NCBI GenBank assembly: GCA_911810475.1
Contig: OU461276.1
Span: 1,393,501 to 1,457,500 of the forward strand
DNA: 64,000 nt
Direction of reading: 5' to 3'
From: Candidatus Celerinatantimonas neptuna
GTDB lineage: Bacteria; Pseudomonadota; Gammaproteobacteria; Enterobacterales; Celerinatantimonadaceae
Part shown: one piece after another, positions 48,528-57,938 of the stretch
Layout of the letters: the number at the start of each line of letters is the position of its first letter
How positions within the stretch are numbered: position 1 is the stretch's first letter
Made by a program: the position numbers and the translations under genes
Notes under the pieces: generated by a model
Database searches by the model: none
What the model saw: the letters and a program-made list of their open reading frames with translations, nothing else
What the model was told of the DNA's origin: nothing

Positions 48528-48585
48528 ACCCCATTTACTAGAGTGATGGATGCACCGCAACTATCGTGCATCCAGTAAATGGGGT
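48528..48585. repeat. Interrupted inverted repeat including the yigB 3' end
   Basis: ACCCCATTTACT (48528-48539) is the exact inverse of AGTAAATGGGGT (48574-48585), and GGATGCAC (48548-48555) of GTGCATCC (48566-48573). The left side has eight extra bases between the two blocks and the loop is ten bases. The right arms lie in the last codons of yigB. No T-tract follows on either strand. Confidence 0.75.
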
Positions 48586-49250
48586 AATTCAAGCAAATCA
48601 TCCAGTGCCACATGCGGTAGATTCACGGTCATTGATTCTTGTTGCTCGTTCAGCCATATCGCCTGATAACCATGACACAAAGCACCATACACATCGGTAA
48701 TTGGGTCATCACCAATATGGGCAATTTGCCAAGCTTGCAGATTAAGCGCAGCAGCAGCAGCGTCAAAGAGATCAGGGTATGGCTTTTGACGATATGGCCC
48801 CCCTGCATAAAATACATGGGTGAAATAATCCGCAATACCAATTGCCTGAACATCGACATTACCATTGGTCATCGCCACCAGCGGAAACTGCCCTGCCAAA
48901 CGCTCTAACAAACGATGGCTCTGCTCTGGAACACTAAAATCTGATCGAATCGCAATAAAATCGTCAAGCAGCTCATCAGCTCTGGTTTCAGGAGAAGGGA
49001 TCCCCTGCTCTTTTAACCCCAGATATAACCAGGCGCGGCGGCATTCGGTCACATCATGGATCAACATCGGATTTTGCTGTAACACCCGGGCTTTATAGAT
49101 AGCCCAATTAATACGCTGCCCTAATTCGTCAGCCAGAATATCGTCCATCCATTGATTAGCACGACTAATATTCGGATGATTGTCGTAAAGGGTATCGTCT
49201 AAATCGAAACTTAATGCAACCGGAGGTTGCCAGCGCCGGTAAAACTGCAT
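48561..49250 (-). CDS. yigB: HAD-family hydrolase YigB (flavin mononucleotide phosphatase type)
   Basis: 229 aa from ATG 49250, preferred because GGAG precedes it and the product starts MQFYRRWQPPVALSFDLDDTLYDN, as in E. coli YigB. HAD motif I is FDLDDTLYD, motif II VAMTNGN, and motif IV IGDDPITDVYGALCHG. E. coli YigB dephosphorylates FMN and other small phosphates. It starts one base before the xerC stop, in the lysA-dapF-DUF484-xerC-yigB operon. Its 3' end forms one arm of the inverted repeat at the border of the AT-rich insertion. Confidence 0.92.
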   Translation of the reverse strand: MQFYRRWQPPVALSFDLDDTLYDNHPNISRANQWMDDILADELGQRINWAIYKARVLQQNPMLIHDVTECRRAWLYLGLKEQGIPSPETRADELLDDFIAIRSDFSVPEQSHRLLERLAGQFPLVAMTNGNVDVQAIGIADYFTHVFYAGGPYRQKPYPDLFDAAAAALNLQAWQIAHIGDDPITDVYGALCHGYQAIWLNEQQESMTVNLPHVALDDLLELPHLLDAR

Positions 49251-49251
49251 A

Positions 49252-50157
49252 TTATTTACTCCGTTTCGCGCGTGGATGGGCCGCGTCATAAACTTTCGCC
49301 AAATGTTGAAAGTCTAAATGGGTGTACACCTGAGTGGTTGAAAGGTTGGCATGGCCCAGTAATTCTTGCACAACACGCAGATCACCGCTGCCTTCAAGCA
49401 TATGCGTGGCAAAGGAATGACGTAATTTATGGGGGTGAACATGATTTCCCAGATGTTGGCGCTGTGCCCAGACATTTAGACGTTGCTGCACCGCCCGGGG
49501 TGTGATTCTTTGTTGCCGCTTACTGACAAAAACTGCTTTTTCACCAGGTAAACAAAGTTCACCCCGTACTTTGAGCCACCGCACCAAAGCTTCCTGCGCA
49601 CGATGCCCAAATGGAACTAAACGTTCTTTTCGTCCTTTACCAAGCACTTTCAGCTCCCGACTTTTCAGGTCAATATCCTTCAAATCAAGATTAACCAATT
49701 CACTTAATCGAATACCCGATGCATAAAACAGCTCCATCATTGCTGCATCACGATACCCAATCGGGCTGTCATCATGAATATTCAAAAGTTGACTAAGTGT
49801 ATCAATATCCAGATTTTTAGGTAAAGGTCGTCCCTGTTTAGGGGCTGATAAAGCACGGGCCGGATTAACTGAAATTTTGCCTTTTTCTAACTGATACTGA
49901 AAAAAACTGCGCAAAGCAGACAACTTATTCGCAATAGAACTGGCCGATAATTTTTGACGATTGAGCCGCATGGTCATTTGCCTTAAATCATCTAAAGTTG
50001 CCTGCTTCCAATCACGCAACCCCATCTCAACCAAAAGCTGCCCTTGTTGCTGAAGACTACGCCGGTAGCTTTCGACCGTCGCAGGGCTATAACGCCTCTC
50101 ACTGGCCAGATATTGTAAAAAGTCAGCGACCGGTCGCTCAAACGTTTTAGGCAGCAT
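49252..50157 (-). CDS. xerC: Site-specific tyrosine recombinase XerC
   Basis: 301 aa. It resolves chromosome dimers at dif with XerD under FtsK control. The N-terminal SAM-like DNA-binding domain (LQYLASERRYSPATVESYRRSL) is followed by the catalytic domain with Arg in ASGIRLSELVNL, His-x-x-Arg in HKLRHSFATHMLEGSGDLRVVQELLGHANLS (positions read in order), and the nucleophile Tyr in TTQVYTHLDF. It shares 11 bases with the preceding DUF484 gene. XerC rather than XerD is chosen for the operon context with dapF and yigB. Confidence 0.96.
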   Translation of the reverse strand: MLPKTFERPVADFLQYLASERRYSPATVESYRRSLQQQGQLLVEMGLRDWKQATLDDLRQMTMRLNRQKLSASSIANKLSALRSFFQYQLEKGKISVNPARALSAPKQGRPLPKNLDIDTLSQLLNIHDDSPIGYRDAAMMELFYASGIRLSELVNLDLKDIDLKSRELKVLGKGRKERLVPFGHRAQEALVRWLKVRGELCLPGEKAVFVSKRQQRITPRAVQQRLNVWAQRQHLGNHVHPHKLRHSFATHMLEGSGDLRVVQELLGHANLSTTQVYTHLDFQHLAKVYDAAHPRAKRSK

Positions 50158-50845
50158 GAGATCGGACCAGCTTCGGTAATAAAGTTGCTATAACCTCACA
50201 AATCTGCCCCAACAGCAAACTATCCATACCGGCTACATAGTGGTCACTATCCTGACTGGATGCAGCAAAAAGACCTATGCGGGCCTGCTCACCTAAAGGC
50301 ACTAGAGCCACTGATGCAGCCTGTTGAGGTTCATCAAAAAGAAGCTCTTTCTCCCCATACGTTAAACGCCCGAAATAATGCTCGGCACGGCTGAGCCTGG
50401 TCACCCGCAAGTTTTCAACCTGCTCACCGCTCAAACTATAGTCTTGCAGCTCTTTGGCAACATCCATATGATCCCGATTGAGTCTTATCGATAAACCAGA
50501 AAGCCCCAATTGTTCAACAAGCGCCTGATACAAACACAGTTGCAATGCCGCGAAGGTTTGACAGCGGATCAGTTGCGGCAGCATACCCACATAAATGCGA
50601 TAAATATTCTCGTTGTGGCGGGCAACGGACATTAAATCAGTAATCTCTGATTCTAATTCCGCCACTTTTTCACGTAACCGTTGCTGCGACAACTCAACTA
50701 AGGAGACACTACCTCGCTGCGCATGAGGTATCTTGAGCTGGCAAGGCAGTTGTGGAAAACGATTGAAAAAGTCGGGATGTTGCATCAAATACTCAGCAAC
50801 CAGATCATCATCCAACATCAGCGAATCAAGATTGCTCTGGCTCAT
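50147..50845 (-). CDS. yigA: DUF484 family protein (YigA)
   Basis: 232 aa. The N-terminal part, [36 protein letters not shown], and the following coiled coil [28 protein letters not shown] are typical of DUF484, which has a GAF-like C-terminal domain ([40 protein letters not shown]). Function unknown; it is found between dapF and xerC throughout gammaproteobacteria. It overlaps dapF by four bases and xerC by eleven. Confidence 0.92.
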   Translation of the reverse strand: MSQSNLDSLMLDDDLVAEYLMQHPDFFNRFPQLPCQLKIPHAQRGSVSLVELSQQRLREKVAELESEITDLMSVARHNENIYRIYVGMLPQLIRCQTFAALQLCLYQALVEQLGLSGLSIRLNRDHMDVAKELQDYSLSGEQVENLRVTRLSRAEHYFGRLTYGEKELLFDEPQQAASVALVPLGEQARIGLFAASSQDSDHYVAGMDSLLLGQICEVIATLLPKLVRSHAA

Positions 50846-51672
50846 ATATTAATCTGCCCATCAAACACATGGACGGCAGGCCCGGTCATTTTAACCGGCT
50901 GTCCTTCTCCACCCCAATGAATTTGCAACTTGCCTCCCGGCAGCTCAACCTCGGCCGTCTTACTTAGTTTACCCTGTAGTTGACCAATCACAGCAGCGGC
51001 ACAGGCACCGGTACCACAGGCCAGCGTTTCACCGACACCGCGCTCAAAGACTCGCAATTTAACCTGATCCCGACTCAAATATTGGATGAATCCGACATTA
51101 GCCTTATTTGGAAAGCGTTCGTGTTGCTCCAATAATGCCCCGATCGTAGCCACATCAGTTGTTGCAACATCATCGACTTCAATCACACAATGGGGGTTTC
51201 CCATTGAAACAACTCCGCAGAAGAATGTCTGATCGGCTGCCCGTAATAAATAGGTTTTCTCAGGTTTATTTGCCCGGAACGGAACCTTTGATGGTTCAAA
51301 TTCAGGAACGCCCATATTGACAGTCACCTGTTCATCTTTTTCAATGTGCAGGACAATTTTCCCAGCCCGGGTACTCACTGAAATATGTTTCTTATTCGTA
51401 AGACCTTTAAGACAAACAAACCGGGCAAAACAACGAGCACCATTTCCACATTGTTCAACTTCACTGCCATCAGCATTAAAAATCCGGTAATGAAAATCCA
51501 GTTCAGGATCATAAGGAGGTTCAACCACTAAAAGCTGATCGAATCCAATCCCAAAGTTGCGATCGGCTAACCGCGCAATCACACCATTGGAAAAAAATGC
51601 ATTCTGAGTCACGTTGTCAACGACCATGAAATCGTTCCCCAAGCCATGCATTTTAGAAAAATTTACCTGCAT
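50842..51672 (-). CDS. dapF: Diaminopimelate epimerase
   Basis: 276 aa from ATG 51672, which has a GAGAGGG site and the family start [15 protein letters not shown]; the longer open frame reaches back into lysA. It converts LL- to meso-diaminopimelate for peptidoglycan and lysine without a cofactor. The two catalytic Cys are in [13 protein letters not shown] and [12 protein letters not shown]. It lies ten bases after lysA, so the last two steps of lysine synthesis are made from one transcript. Confidence 0.97.
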   Translation of the reverse strand: MQVNFSKMHGLGNDFMVVDNVTQNAFFSNGVIARLADRNFGIGFDQLLVVEPPYDPELDFHYRIFNADGSEVEQCGNGARCFARFVCLKGLTNKKHISVSTRAGKIVLHIEKDEQVTVNMGVPEFEPSKVPFRANKPEKTYLLRAADQTFFCGVVSMGNPHCVIEVDDVATTDVATIGALLEQHERFPNKANVGFIQYLSRDQVKLRVFERGVGETLACGTGACAAAVIGQLQGKLSKTAEVELPGGKLQIHWGGEGQPVKMTGPAVHVFDGQINI

Positions 51673-51682
51673 CAATCCCTCT

Positions 51683-52930
51683 CTAAGGTAATAGACTTTC
51701 ACCGGCCCAAAGGCTTTCACGGGTTTCTCGCCGACGGACAACATGTGCACTGGCCTCATCAACCATTACTTCAGCGATACGTGGCCGGGAATTATAATTA
51801 GAACTCATCACAAAACCATAGGCCCCAGCGGAGCGAACTGCCAGTAAATCATTGGCTTCAATGGCTAATTTACGCTGTTTACCTAAAAAATCACCTGTTT
51901 CACAAACCGGACCTACAACATCATATTCATATTCTGTTGCCTCGGAATTTGGCTTCACCGGAATAATAGCCTGCCAGGCACGATAAAGCGCCGGACGGAT
52001 CAAATCATTCATCGCTGCATCAACTAAAGCAAAATTCTTGCTATCACCCATTTTCAGGTATTCGACTTTAGTCACCAAGATCCCGGCATTGGCCATAATC
52101 GCCCGGCCAGGTTCAAACAATAAGGTCAATTCACGATCGCCTAGTCGCTCCTGTAAGGCAGCCGTATATGCGTCAGGCTCCGGAGGTAGCTCATCCTGAT
52201 AGTTCACGCCCAGTCCACCTCCCACATCCAGATGATGAATATGAATACCTTCTTGAGCAAGATTGTCAATCAAAGCTAACAATTTATCAACGGCCTCAGT
52301 AAAAGGCGCTAATTCAGTCAACTGAGAACCAATATGACAATCAACCCCCTGAATAGTTATTCCAGGCAATGTCGCTGCATGCCGGTAAACATCTGCGGCC
52401 CGCTCAATTGGAATACCAAACTTATTCTCTTTGAGGCCTGTTGATATATAAGGATGTGTCTTCGCATCAATATCTGGATTTATTCGAAGAGAAACCGGTG
52501 CTTTTTTATTCAAACGAATCGCGACTTCGTTAATTCGCTCTAACTCAGGCTCAGACTCGACGTTAAAACATAAAATACCAGCTTCTAATGCCTCGGTAAT
52601 TTCATCCGATGTTTTTCCAACTCCAGAAAAAACCACTTTTGCCGGATCACCACCTGCTGCCATCACCCGGGCGAGTTCACCTCCAGAAACGATATCGAAC
52701 CCAGAGCCCAAACGAGCCATCAAATTAATAACCGCTAAATTCGAATTAGCCTTAACCGCGTAACAAACCAAGTGCTCTCGGGTACCAGCTGCGGCATTAA
52801 ATGCTTTCCAATGTCGTTCAATTGTTGCGCGTGAATAAACGTATAACGGCGTTCCATACTGATCTGCCAACTCAGAGACAGGGCACTGCTCAGCGAATAA
52901 TTCACCATTTTGATAACTGAAATAATCCAA
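51683..52930 (-). CDS. lysA: Diaminopimelate decarboxylase
   Basis: 415 aa fold-type III PLP enzyme that decarboxylates meso-diaminopimelate to L-lysine. The PLP lysine is in [32 protein letters not shown], the phosphate-binding [11 protein letters not shown] and the C-terminal [12 protein letters not shown] motif with the active Cys are all present. The start is TTG 52930 behind a GAGGG site and gives [14 protein letters not shown], the family beginning. lptM lies 17 bases upstream, dapF 10 bases downstream. Confidence 0.97.
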   Translation of the reverse strand: MDYFSYQNGELFAEQCPVSELADQYGTPLYVYSRATIERHWKAFNAAAGTREHLVCYAVKANSNLAVINLMARLGSGFDIVSGGELARVMAAGGDPAKVVFSGVGKTSDEITEALEAGILCFNVESEPELERINEVAIRLNKKAPVSLRINPDIDAKTHPYISTGLKENKFGIPIERAADVYRHAATLPGITIQGVDCHIGSQLTELAPFTEAVDKLLALIDNLAQEGIHIHHLDVGGGLGVNYQDELPPEPDAYTAALQERLGDRELTLLFEPGRAIMANAGILVTKVEYLKMGDSKNFALVDAAMNDLIRPALYRAWQAIIPVKPNSEATEYEYDVVGPVCETGDFLGKQRKLAIEANDLLAVRSAGAYGFVMSSNYNSRPRIAEVMVDEASAHVVRRRETRESLWAGESLLP

Positions 52931-52947
52931 AAGTTATCCCTCAAATA

Positions 52948-53109
52948 TTAGTCGGTTGCGGTTTTGTTCAATGGGGTGTTCTGTACCTGTTGACCCACAC
53001 TCTGAAGATTTGACTTGGACGGATGCGGTGAATAAAGCGGCCCTTTCTGACCACACCCGGCCAATCCAACCATCAGCAGAACGACCATAAACAGTATACG
53101 AGTTGTCAT
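52948..53109 (-). CDS. lptM: Small lipoprotein LptM (YifL)
   Basis: 53 aa. The signal peptide MTTRILFMVVLLMVGLAGC ends in the lipobox LAGC; the mature N-terminus CGQKGPLYSP is the hallmark of LptM/YifL. It is an outer-membrane lipoprotein that helps LptD mature in the LPS export complex. The start ATG 53109 was chosen to give the signal peptide directly; longer frames upstream overlap cyaY's region and have no support. Gene order lptM-lysA-dapF is that of E. coli. cyaY is divergent. Confidence 0.95.
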   Translation of the reverse strand: MTTRILFMVVLLMVGLAGCGQKGPLYSPHPSKSNLQSVGQQVQNTPLNKTATD

Positions 53110-53181
53110 AATCGTGTTTAATCCTGTTGTAAATGCCTTTATCATCGCATTCAAGACGAGAAAAGCAATAGGATAAAGGAT

Positions 53182-53493
53182 ATGACTGATAGTGAATTTC
53201 ACCAATTAGCCGATCAATTTTTTGAAAAAGTTGAAGATGCACTCGATAACCATGACGGTGATATCGATTACGAAGGTCAAGGCGGCTTATTAAAGCTGGT
53301 TTTTGAAAACGGTAGTCATATTGTTATCAACAAACAAGAACCTTTGCACCAAATCTGGCTGGCTACAAAATTTGATGGGCACCACTTCGAATACAAAAAC
53401 ACTCAATGGATTGATAACCGTACCCAAGAAGAACTGTTCAGTTTTCTGGTAGCCGCCATTGAGAAACAAAGTGGCGAACATTTAGTGCTATAA
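53182..53493 (+). CDS. cyaY: Frataxin-like iron-binding protein CyaY
   Basis: 103 aa, the usual size. The acidic first helix and strand (FHQLADQFFEKVEDALDNHDGDIDYEGQ) supply the iron-binding ridge; NKQEPLHQIWLATKFDGHHFEY is the conserved sheet with the frataxin signature. CyaY regulates Fe-S cluster assembly by IscS. It is divergent from lptM and converges on cyaA, the same neighbourhood as in E. coli. The ribosome site is AAGGAT before ATG 53182. Confidence 0.96.
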   Translation: MTDSEFHQLADQFFEKVEDALDNHDGDIDYEGQGGLLKLVFENGSHIVINKQEPLHQIWLATKFDGHHFEYKNTQWIDNRTQEELFSFLVAAIEKQSGEHLVL

Positions 53494-53549
53494 CTTCAGC
53501 TCTGGCCCATTAAGAATCAGAATGGTCATCAGCGGATTACTGTTTTAAT

Positions 53550-56048
53550 TTATGCTTGGGCTTTACTCTCAGCTTCAGAAACAATCGGGCTGCGATATGG
53601 GCGAACAAAGGCTTGCCCATCCTCTTCGATAATGTCGTAATACTGCGGTAGATTAAAGTTGACCGGGGCATTCGATGTATCGAACTGCTCTTGGGTGGAC
53701 GTATAGAAACGGTTAATGCCCTGAACCAAACCATCTTTTGAACCATCAAACTGCTGATAAACTTCAACACGATTTTGCTCATCAACGATATATATATTCA
53801 GGTCACTGCCGCGCTGCTCAAAAAAATACTGAACCAAGCCTTCACTAGCCTGAGCATTCACAATCGCAGGAATCGTTGCCTTCTCACCTGTATTTAGGCG
53901 CAAAGGCATATGTTTCAATTTACTGCTGGAATGTTCTGTATAAAAATCAATACTATTATCCAGAGGTTTGACAGAAACGCCCCGTTCTTCAAAGAAGATC
54001 CCATATTTATGCTTTCCGACCACGAGTGTTTTAATCCGCCGTCTGCTATCTGCAGCCAACCGATGATTAATACATTCGACTAACAATTGACGATAGTCCG
54101 TCAAAATAACAGGGCGAAAATGGCTACTGTAACAAAAAACATCAATATGTTCGGGTGGATTAGCATCCCGATGCATCTTACTCAATATAGTGACAAGTGA
54201 ATCCGTGACCGCCTGCTTACCGCAAAAATGAAGTGTTCTTACTTCATGCCATGAATTTCGGTAAACGAGATCAATCGAACCAATCAGGCATTCATTTTCA
54301 TAACCAAAGGCGAAAATATCCGGCTCAACCGCATCAAATTCAATAACCCGCCCAGCCCATTGAACAGTCGGATCAGACTCTAAATTAAGAAATATCCCTA
54401 AATGATTAATTTCACAAGGGCGAGTCAACGCAAGATTAGAAGCAGGCGGAACACTAACCGGAAAAGCATGACGTAAATCATCGGTAAACTCTTTCAACCG
54501 CTGTGGTTCTAATTCGCCCTGTTTCATTTGTAAATGTAACTGAGTCTCACCGACCAATAACTGATTGAAGTATCCCCAGGCGACTAATTTGCTCACATAA
54601 CCGGCATGTTCAAGTACCTTCTGCCCAACCATCATCCGGCTATCGAGCGGTTGGCGGTAAAGATACCATCCGGCTTCATTTGCCCGGTTATCGACGACCT
54701 GAACAAACGACAAATCCGATTCACTCAAATCAGGTGAAATCTGTGGATTTATCAATGTGACCTTACCAGGCAAGCTTTCAAATGCGGCATATAATTTTCG
54801 TGACAAAATCCCGATATCTTCGGCATTAATCGATTCACTAATATCATTGCGCCGGGCAAAATGAATAAGGTTCCGGTAACTCAGCATCAACGCATCGAGT
54901 AATTCAAGATAAGCTGATTTCGCCTCAACCACTTTCCAACGGTTACGAGTATTCAGATGTAATAACCGTTTATCATCCCACTGCCAATCCCGCACCAATC
55001 GTTTCATCACCTGGCGGGGCCAGTCCTGATGACCAAACAGATTTGGCAAACTGAAACGTTCATTATTTTTCAGATAAAAACAACGACGCACTAAATCCAG
55101 ACGCTTATGATCATTAATACGAGTCAGATACTGGGTCACCCGTTGCAACATCATAAAATAGGGATCGAGACGATGGTCAAACTCATCACTATTTTGGAAT
55201 CGGGCTTTAGCTTCACAGGAAAGTAATCGGGTACGGGGATAGTCGGCAGAATATGACTCCATCAAAACCAGCTTCAAGACAGCTTTATACGGCGAATCAA
55301 TCCCTTTATAAAGCTGCCATAACCCTGAGCCAAAATACTCCTCTGCGGGAATCGTATCGAGTCCACCTAAATCAAGCCATGCCTTAGGATCAAATACCCC
55401 GCTTTCGATTTGTTTAGCCACAAAACCATCGTAGCTTTCATCAAGCTGGGCAGGCACTGCATACCAAACCAGATATTTACCGGCGATACGAAGCGAGGTT
55501 CGGTAAAACTCATCCAACAACAGCAAATGTTGGGCACTCCCACAATTATCCGCTGATAACTCACTGATTGTGCCACTCTTAAACTGATTTTCTTCGACTA
55601 AGAAAAAATTAAGCTCTACATTTCGCTGTGCAGCCCAGTCACTGATCAGGCTACATTTCGTTTGCAATAATGCTCTTTGGGCAATCGACAACTTGCTGCC
55701 ATGGCAGACCCAGATATCAAGATCACTTTCGGTTGACTGCCCCATTGAAGCAGTACTGCCCATAGAATAAAGCCCCCATATCTGACTCTGGGAAGGCAAA
55801 GCAGGTATACAGCCAAAATATTGCTGTAGCATGACCCGATGACGGGCGCTCGCTCTGAACTGACTGACACCATGAGGAACATCTTCGTTAACAAAACCAG
55901 GTAAAGATGGGTGATTAAAATGCAACAATAACGGCAACAGTTCGAAAATCTGTCGCGCAGGAGGACTCATACTCTGAAGTGCTAAGGCTCGACGTCGATC
56001 ACTGTACTGACTGGCTCGGGCCAAATATTCATCGATATTTTGTTGCAA
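53550..56048 (-). CDS. cyaA: Adenylate cyclase, class I
   Basis: 832 aa class I cyclase making cAMP from ATP. The N-terminal catalytic half has LLPLLLHFNHPSLPGFV, GLYSMGSTASMGQSTESDLDIWVCH (nucleotidyltransferase-type Asp pair) and RVTQYLTRIND; the C-terminal half is the glucose-sensing regulatory part. The start is TTG 56048 with AGGT upstream; E. coli cyaA also starts with UUG, which limits its translation. A CRP-like site lies about 80 bases upstream, suggesting repression by its own product. It is divergent from hemC as in enterobacteria. Confidence 0.96.
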   Translation of the reverse strand: MQQNIDEYLARASQYSDRRRALALQSMSPPARQIFELLPLLLHFNHPSLPGFVNEDVPHGVSQFRASARHRVMLQQYFGCIPALPSQSQIWGLYSMGSTASMGQSTESDLDIWVCHGSKLSIAQRALLQTKCSLISDWAAQRNVELNFFLVEENQFKSGTISELSADNCGSAQHLLLLDEFYRTSLRIAGKYLVWYAVPAQLDESYDGFVAKQIESGVFDPKAWLDLGGLDTIPAEEYFGSGLWQLYKGIDSPYKAVLKLVLMESYSADYPRTRLLSCEAKARFQNSDEFDHRLDPYFMMLQRVTQYLTRINDHKRLDLVRRCFYLKNNERFSLPNLFGHQDWPRQVMKRLVRDWQWDDKRLLHLNTRNRWKVVEAKSAYLELLDALMLSYRNLIHFARRNDISESINAEDIGILSRKLYAAFESLPGKVTLINPQISPDLSESDLSFVQVVDNRANEAGWYLYRQPLDSRMMVGQKVLEHAGYVSKLVAWGYFNQLLVGETQLHLQMKQGELEPQRLKEFTDDLRHAFPVSVPPASNLALTRPCEINHLGIFLNLESDPTVQWAGRVIEFDAVEPDIFAFGYENECLIGSIDLVYRNSWHEVRTLHFCGKQAVTDSLVTILSKMHRDANPPEHIDVFCYSSHFRPVILTDYRQLLVECINHRLAADSRRRIKTLVVGKHKYGIFFEERGVSVKPLDNSIDFYTEHSSSKLKHMPLRLNTGEKATIPAIVNAQASEGLVQYFFEQRGSDLNIYIVDEQNRVEVYQQFDGSKDGLVQGINRFYTSTQEQFDTSNAPVNFNLPQYYDIIEEDGQAFVRPYRSPIVSEAESKAQA

Positions 56049-56121
56049 AACTGGACCTAAAGGTTTTGTTATGTATCCGGGGTCAACCCCGGCTGTAGGA
56101 GTTTATTAACCACAATCGCAG

Positions 56122-56137
56122 TGTGATCATGGTAACA
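56122..56137 (-). promoter_or_regulatory. CRP-like site in the cyaA-hemC region
   Basis: TGTGATCATGGTAACA keeps the full left half TGTGA and three of five bases of the right half TCACA. It lies 74-89 bases before the cyaA start. In E. coli, cyaA is repressed by cAMP-CRP, so the position makes sense. Confidence 0.5.
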
Positions 56138-56271
56138 GTTTATAGGATGACGGTAAACCAAGTCGTTGAAAAAACCACCACTTTGTAAACCAGGCCTTCT
56201 CGGTATCGATCCAAAACATGCTATGATGAGTAACTTATCTCCTAACTTGATGACAAAGAGGAACATTCATC

Positions 56272-57204
56272 GTGTCGACGATTCGCATCGCCACCCGACA
56301 AAGTCCACTTGCATTATGGCAAGCTGAATATGTCAAACAACAGCTAGAAAAACACCATTGGGGAATTCACGTTGAACTCGTACCTCTTAAAACCCGCGGC
56401 GATAAAATTCTCGATACACCTTTGGCAAAAATCGGTGGTAAAGGCCTTTTCGTCAAAGAATTAGAAGTAGCCATGCTGGAACACAAAGCTGATATCGCTG
56501 TTCATTCAATGAAAGATGTTCCAATGGAATTTCCCGAAGGGCTTTGTCTTCAGACCATCTGTGAACGAGAAGATCCATTTGATGCTCTGGTCAGCAACCA
56601 ATTTCAAAGTTTGGAGCAGCTACCAGCTGGTGCAATTGTCGGGACATCAAGTCTGAGGCGGCAATGCCAGTTGAAAGCATTAAGGCCTGACCTGATTATT
56701 CACGATCTACGGGGTAATGTCGGCACCCGGCTCAACAAACTTGATAACGGTGAATTCGATGCCATTATTCTGGCCAGTGCCGGCTTAAAAAGGTTAGGAC
56801 TCGCCCAAAGAATTACTGCATCCCTACTACCAGAACAAATTCTCCCTGCCGGAGGACAAGGTGCCGTTGGTATTGAATGTCGTAGTGACGATCAATCATT
56901 ACATGAGCTACTCAAACCATTAAATCACACTCAGACGTCAGATCGCGTCATTGCAGAAAGAGCTATGAACCTGCGCTTACAAGGCGGGTGCCAGGTTCCT
57001 ATCGGTTGCTTTGCAATGCTTAACGATGTGGACCAGCTATGGATAAGGGGATTAGTTGGCGCAGTCGACGGAAGCAAGATTATTCATGCCGAACAGACAG
57101 GCTTGCGTCAAAATGCAGAACAACTGGGCATTAGCCTGGCAGAGCAGCTTTTAGAAAGAGGAGCCGGCCAACTTCTTGAGGATGTGACAGGTGAGTCATA
57201 CTGA
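56272..57204 (+). CDS. hemC: Porphobilinogen deaminase (hydroxymethylbilane synthase)
   Basis: 310 aa. It joins four porphobilinogens into hydroxymethylbilane in heme synthesis. The start [18 protein letters not shown], the catalytic Asp region [10 protein letters not shown] and the arginine-rich [12 protein letters not shown] are present. The dipyrromethane cofactor is carried on Cys240 in [13 protein letters not shown]. The start codon is GTG 56272 after AGAGGA. It overlaps hemD by 14 bases; hemX and hemY follow in one operon. Confidence 0.98.
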   Translation: MSTIRIATRQSPLALWQAEYVKQQLEKHHWGIHVELVPLKTRGDKILDTPLAKIGGKGLFVKELEVAMLEHKADIAVHSMKDVPMEFPEGLCLQTICEREDPFDALVSNQFQSLEQLPAGAIVGTSSLRRQCQLKALRPDLIIHDLRGNVGTRLNKLDNGEFDAIILASAGLKRLGLAQRITASLLPEQILPAGGQGAVGIECRSDDQSLHELLKPLNHTQTSDRVIAERAMNLRLQGGCQVPIGCFAMLNDVDQLWIRGLVGAVDGSKIIHAEQTGLRQNAEQLGISLAEQLLERGAGQLLEDVTGESY

Positions 57205-57925
57205 CAAGTATATCCTGATTACCCGCCCAGAGCCTAATAACCAGGCAGACATCAAATGCTTGTCTGAAAGTGGATATATAGCAAGTGGGTACTCACTTCT
57301 TAAATTTAAAAGCTGCTTGAAAATTCCTGAATCTGCACTTGTCGACTACCTCAACCACTTTGATGGCATCATTGCGTTAAGCCCAAGAGCCATCCAGTTT
57401 TGCACCACACCATGCTGGCCATCAAAGCAATACTTTGCAATAGGCAAAGCCACTGGAGAACACTGGCAACAAAAAGGGATTCATCCCCACTATCCACTCC
57501 TTTCAACCAGTGAAGGAATGCTGGAATTATTACGCTCTCAATCGGACATTCATGATATCCGGCTGTTAATCTTACGAGGTGAAATCAGTCGTGATTGGTT
57601 ACCCGATCAGCTTCGACAAGATGGCGTAAATGTCACGGAACTATGTTGTTATCGGCAACTGCTTCAGCCGATATCTGCCAGTCAATTCCAGAGCTGGCAG
57701 ATATCGAAAATTAATTTTATTGTCTGTACCAGTGCGCTACAGGCAAATCATCTGATCAATCAAGCCCGAAAACACGCTATGCAACATTGGTTATCACAAT
57801 GTGATTTAGCTGTCCCAAGTCAAAGAGTGGCCGATTCACTTATCGATTTTCGTTTTCGTCATGTGTATAACTGTGGGGGGGCCAACATTAATGCATTGCT
57901 GAGCACCCTTAAATCTATTGTGTGA
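57191..57925 (+). CDS. hemD: Uroporphyrinogen-III synthase
   Basis: 244 aa. It closes and inverts ring D of hydroxymethylbilane to give uroporphyrinogen III. Sequence conservation is low in this family; the start [23 protein letters not shown], the central [31 protein letters not shown] and [13 protein letters not shown] are the recognisable blocks. The position between hemC and hemX makes the call secure. It begins at a GTG inside the hemC end, indicating coupled translation. Confidence 0.94.
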   Translation: MSHTDKYILITRPEPNNQADIKCLSESGYIASGYSLLKFKSCLKIPESALVDYLNHFDGIIALSPRAIQFCTTPCWPSKQYFAIGKATGEHWQQKGIHPHYPLLSTSEGMLELLRSQSDIHDIRLLILRGEISRDWLPDQLRQDGVNVTELCCYRQLLQPISASQFQSWQISKINFIVCTSALQANHLINQARKHAMQHWLSQCDLAVPSQRVADSLIDFRFRHVYNCGGANINALLSTLKSIV

Positions 57926-57938
57926 GGAATTCTTATTT

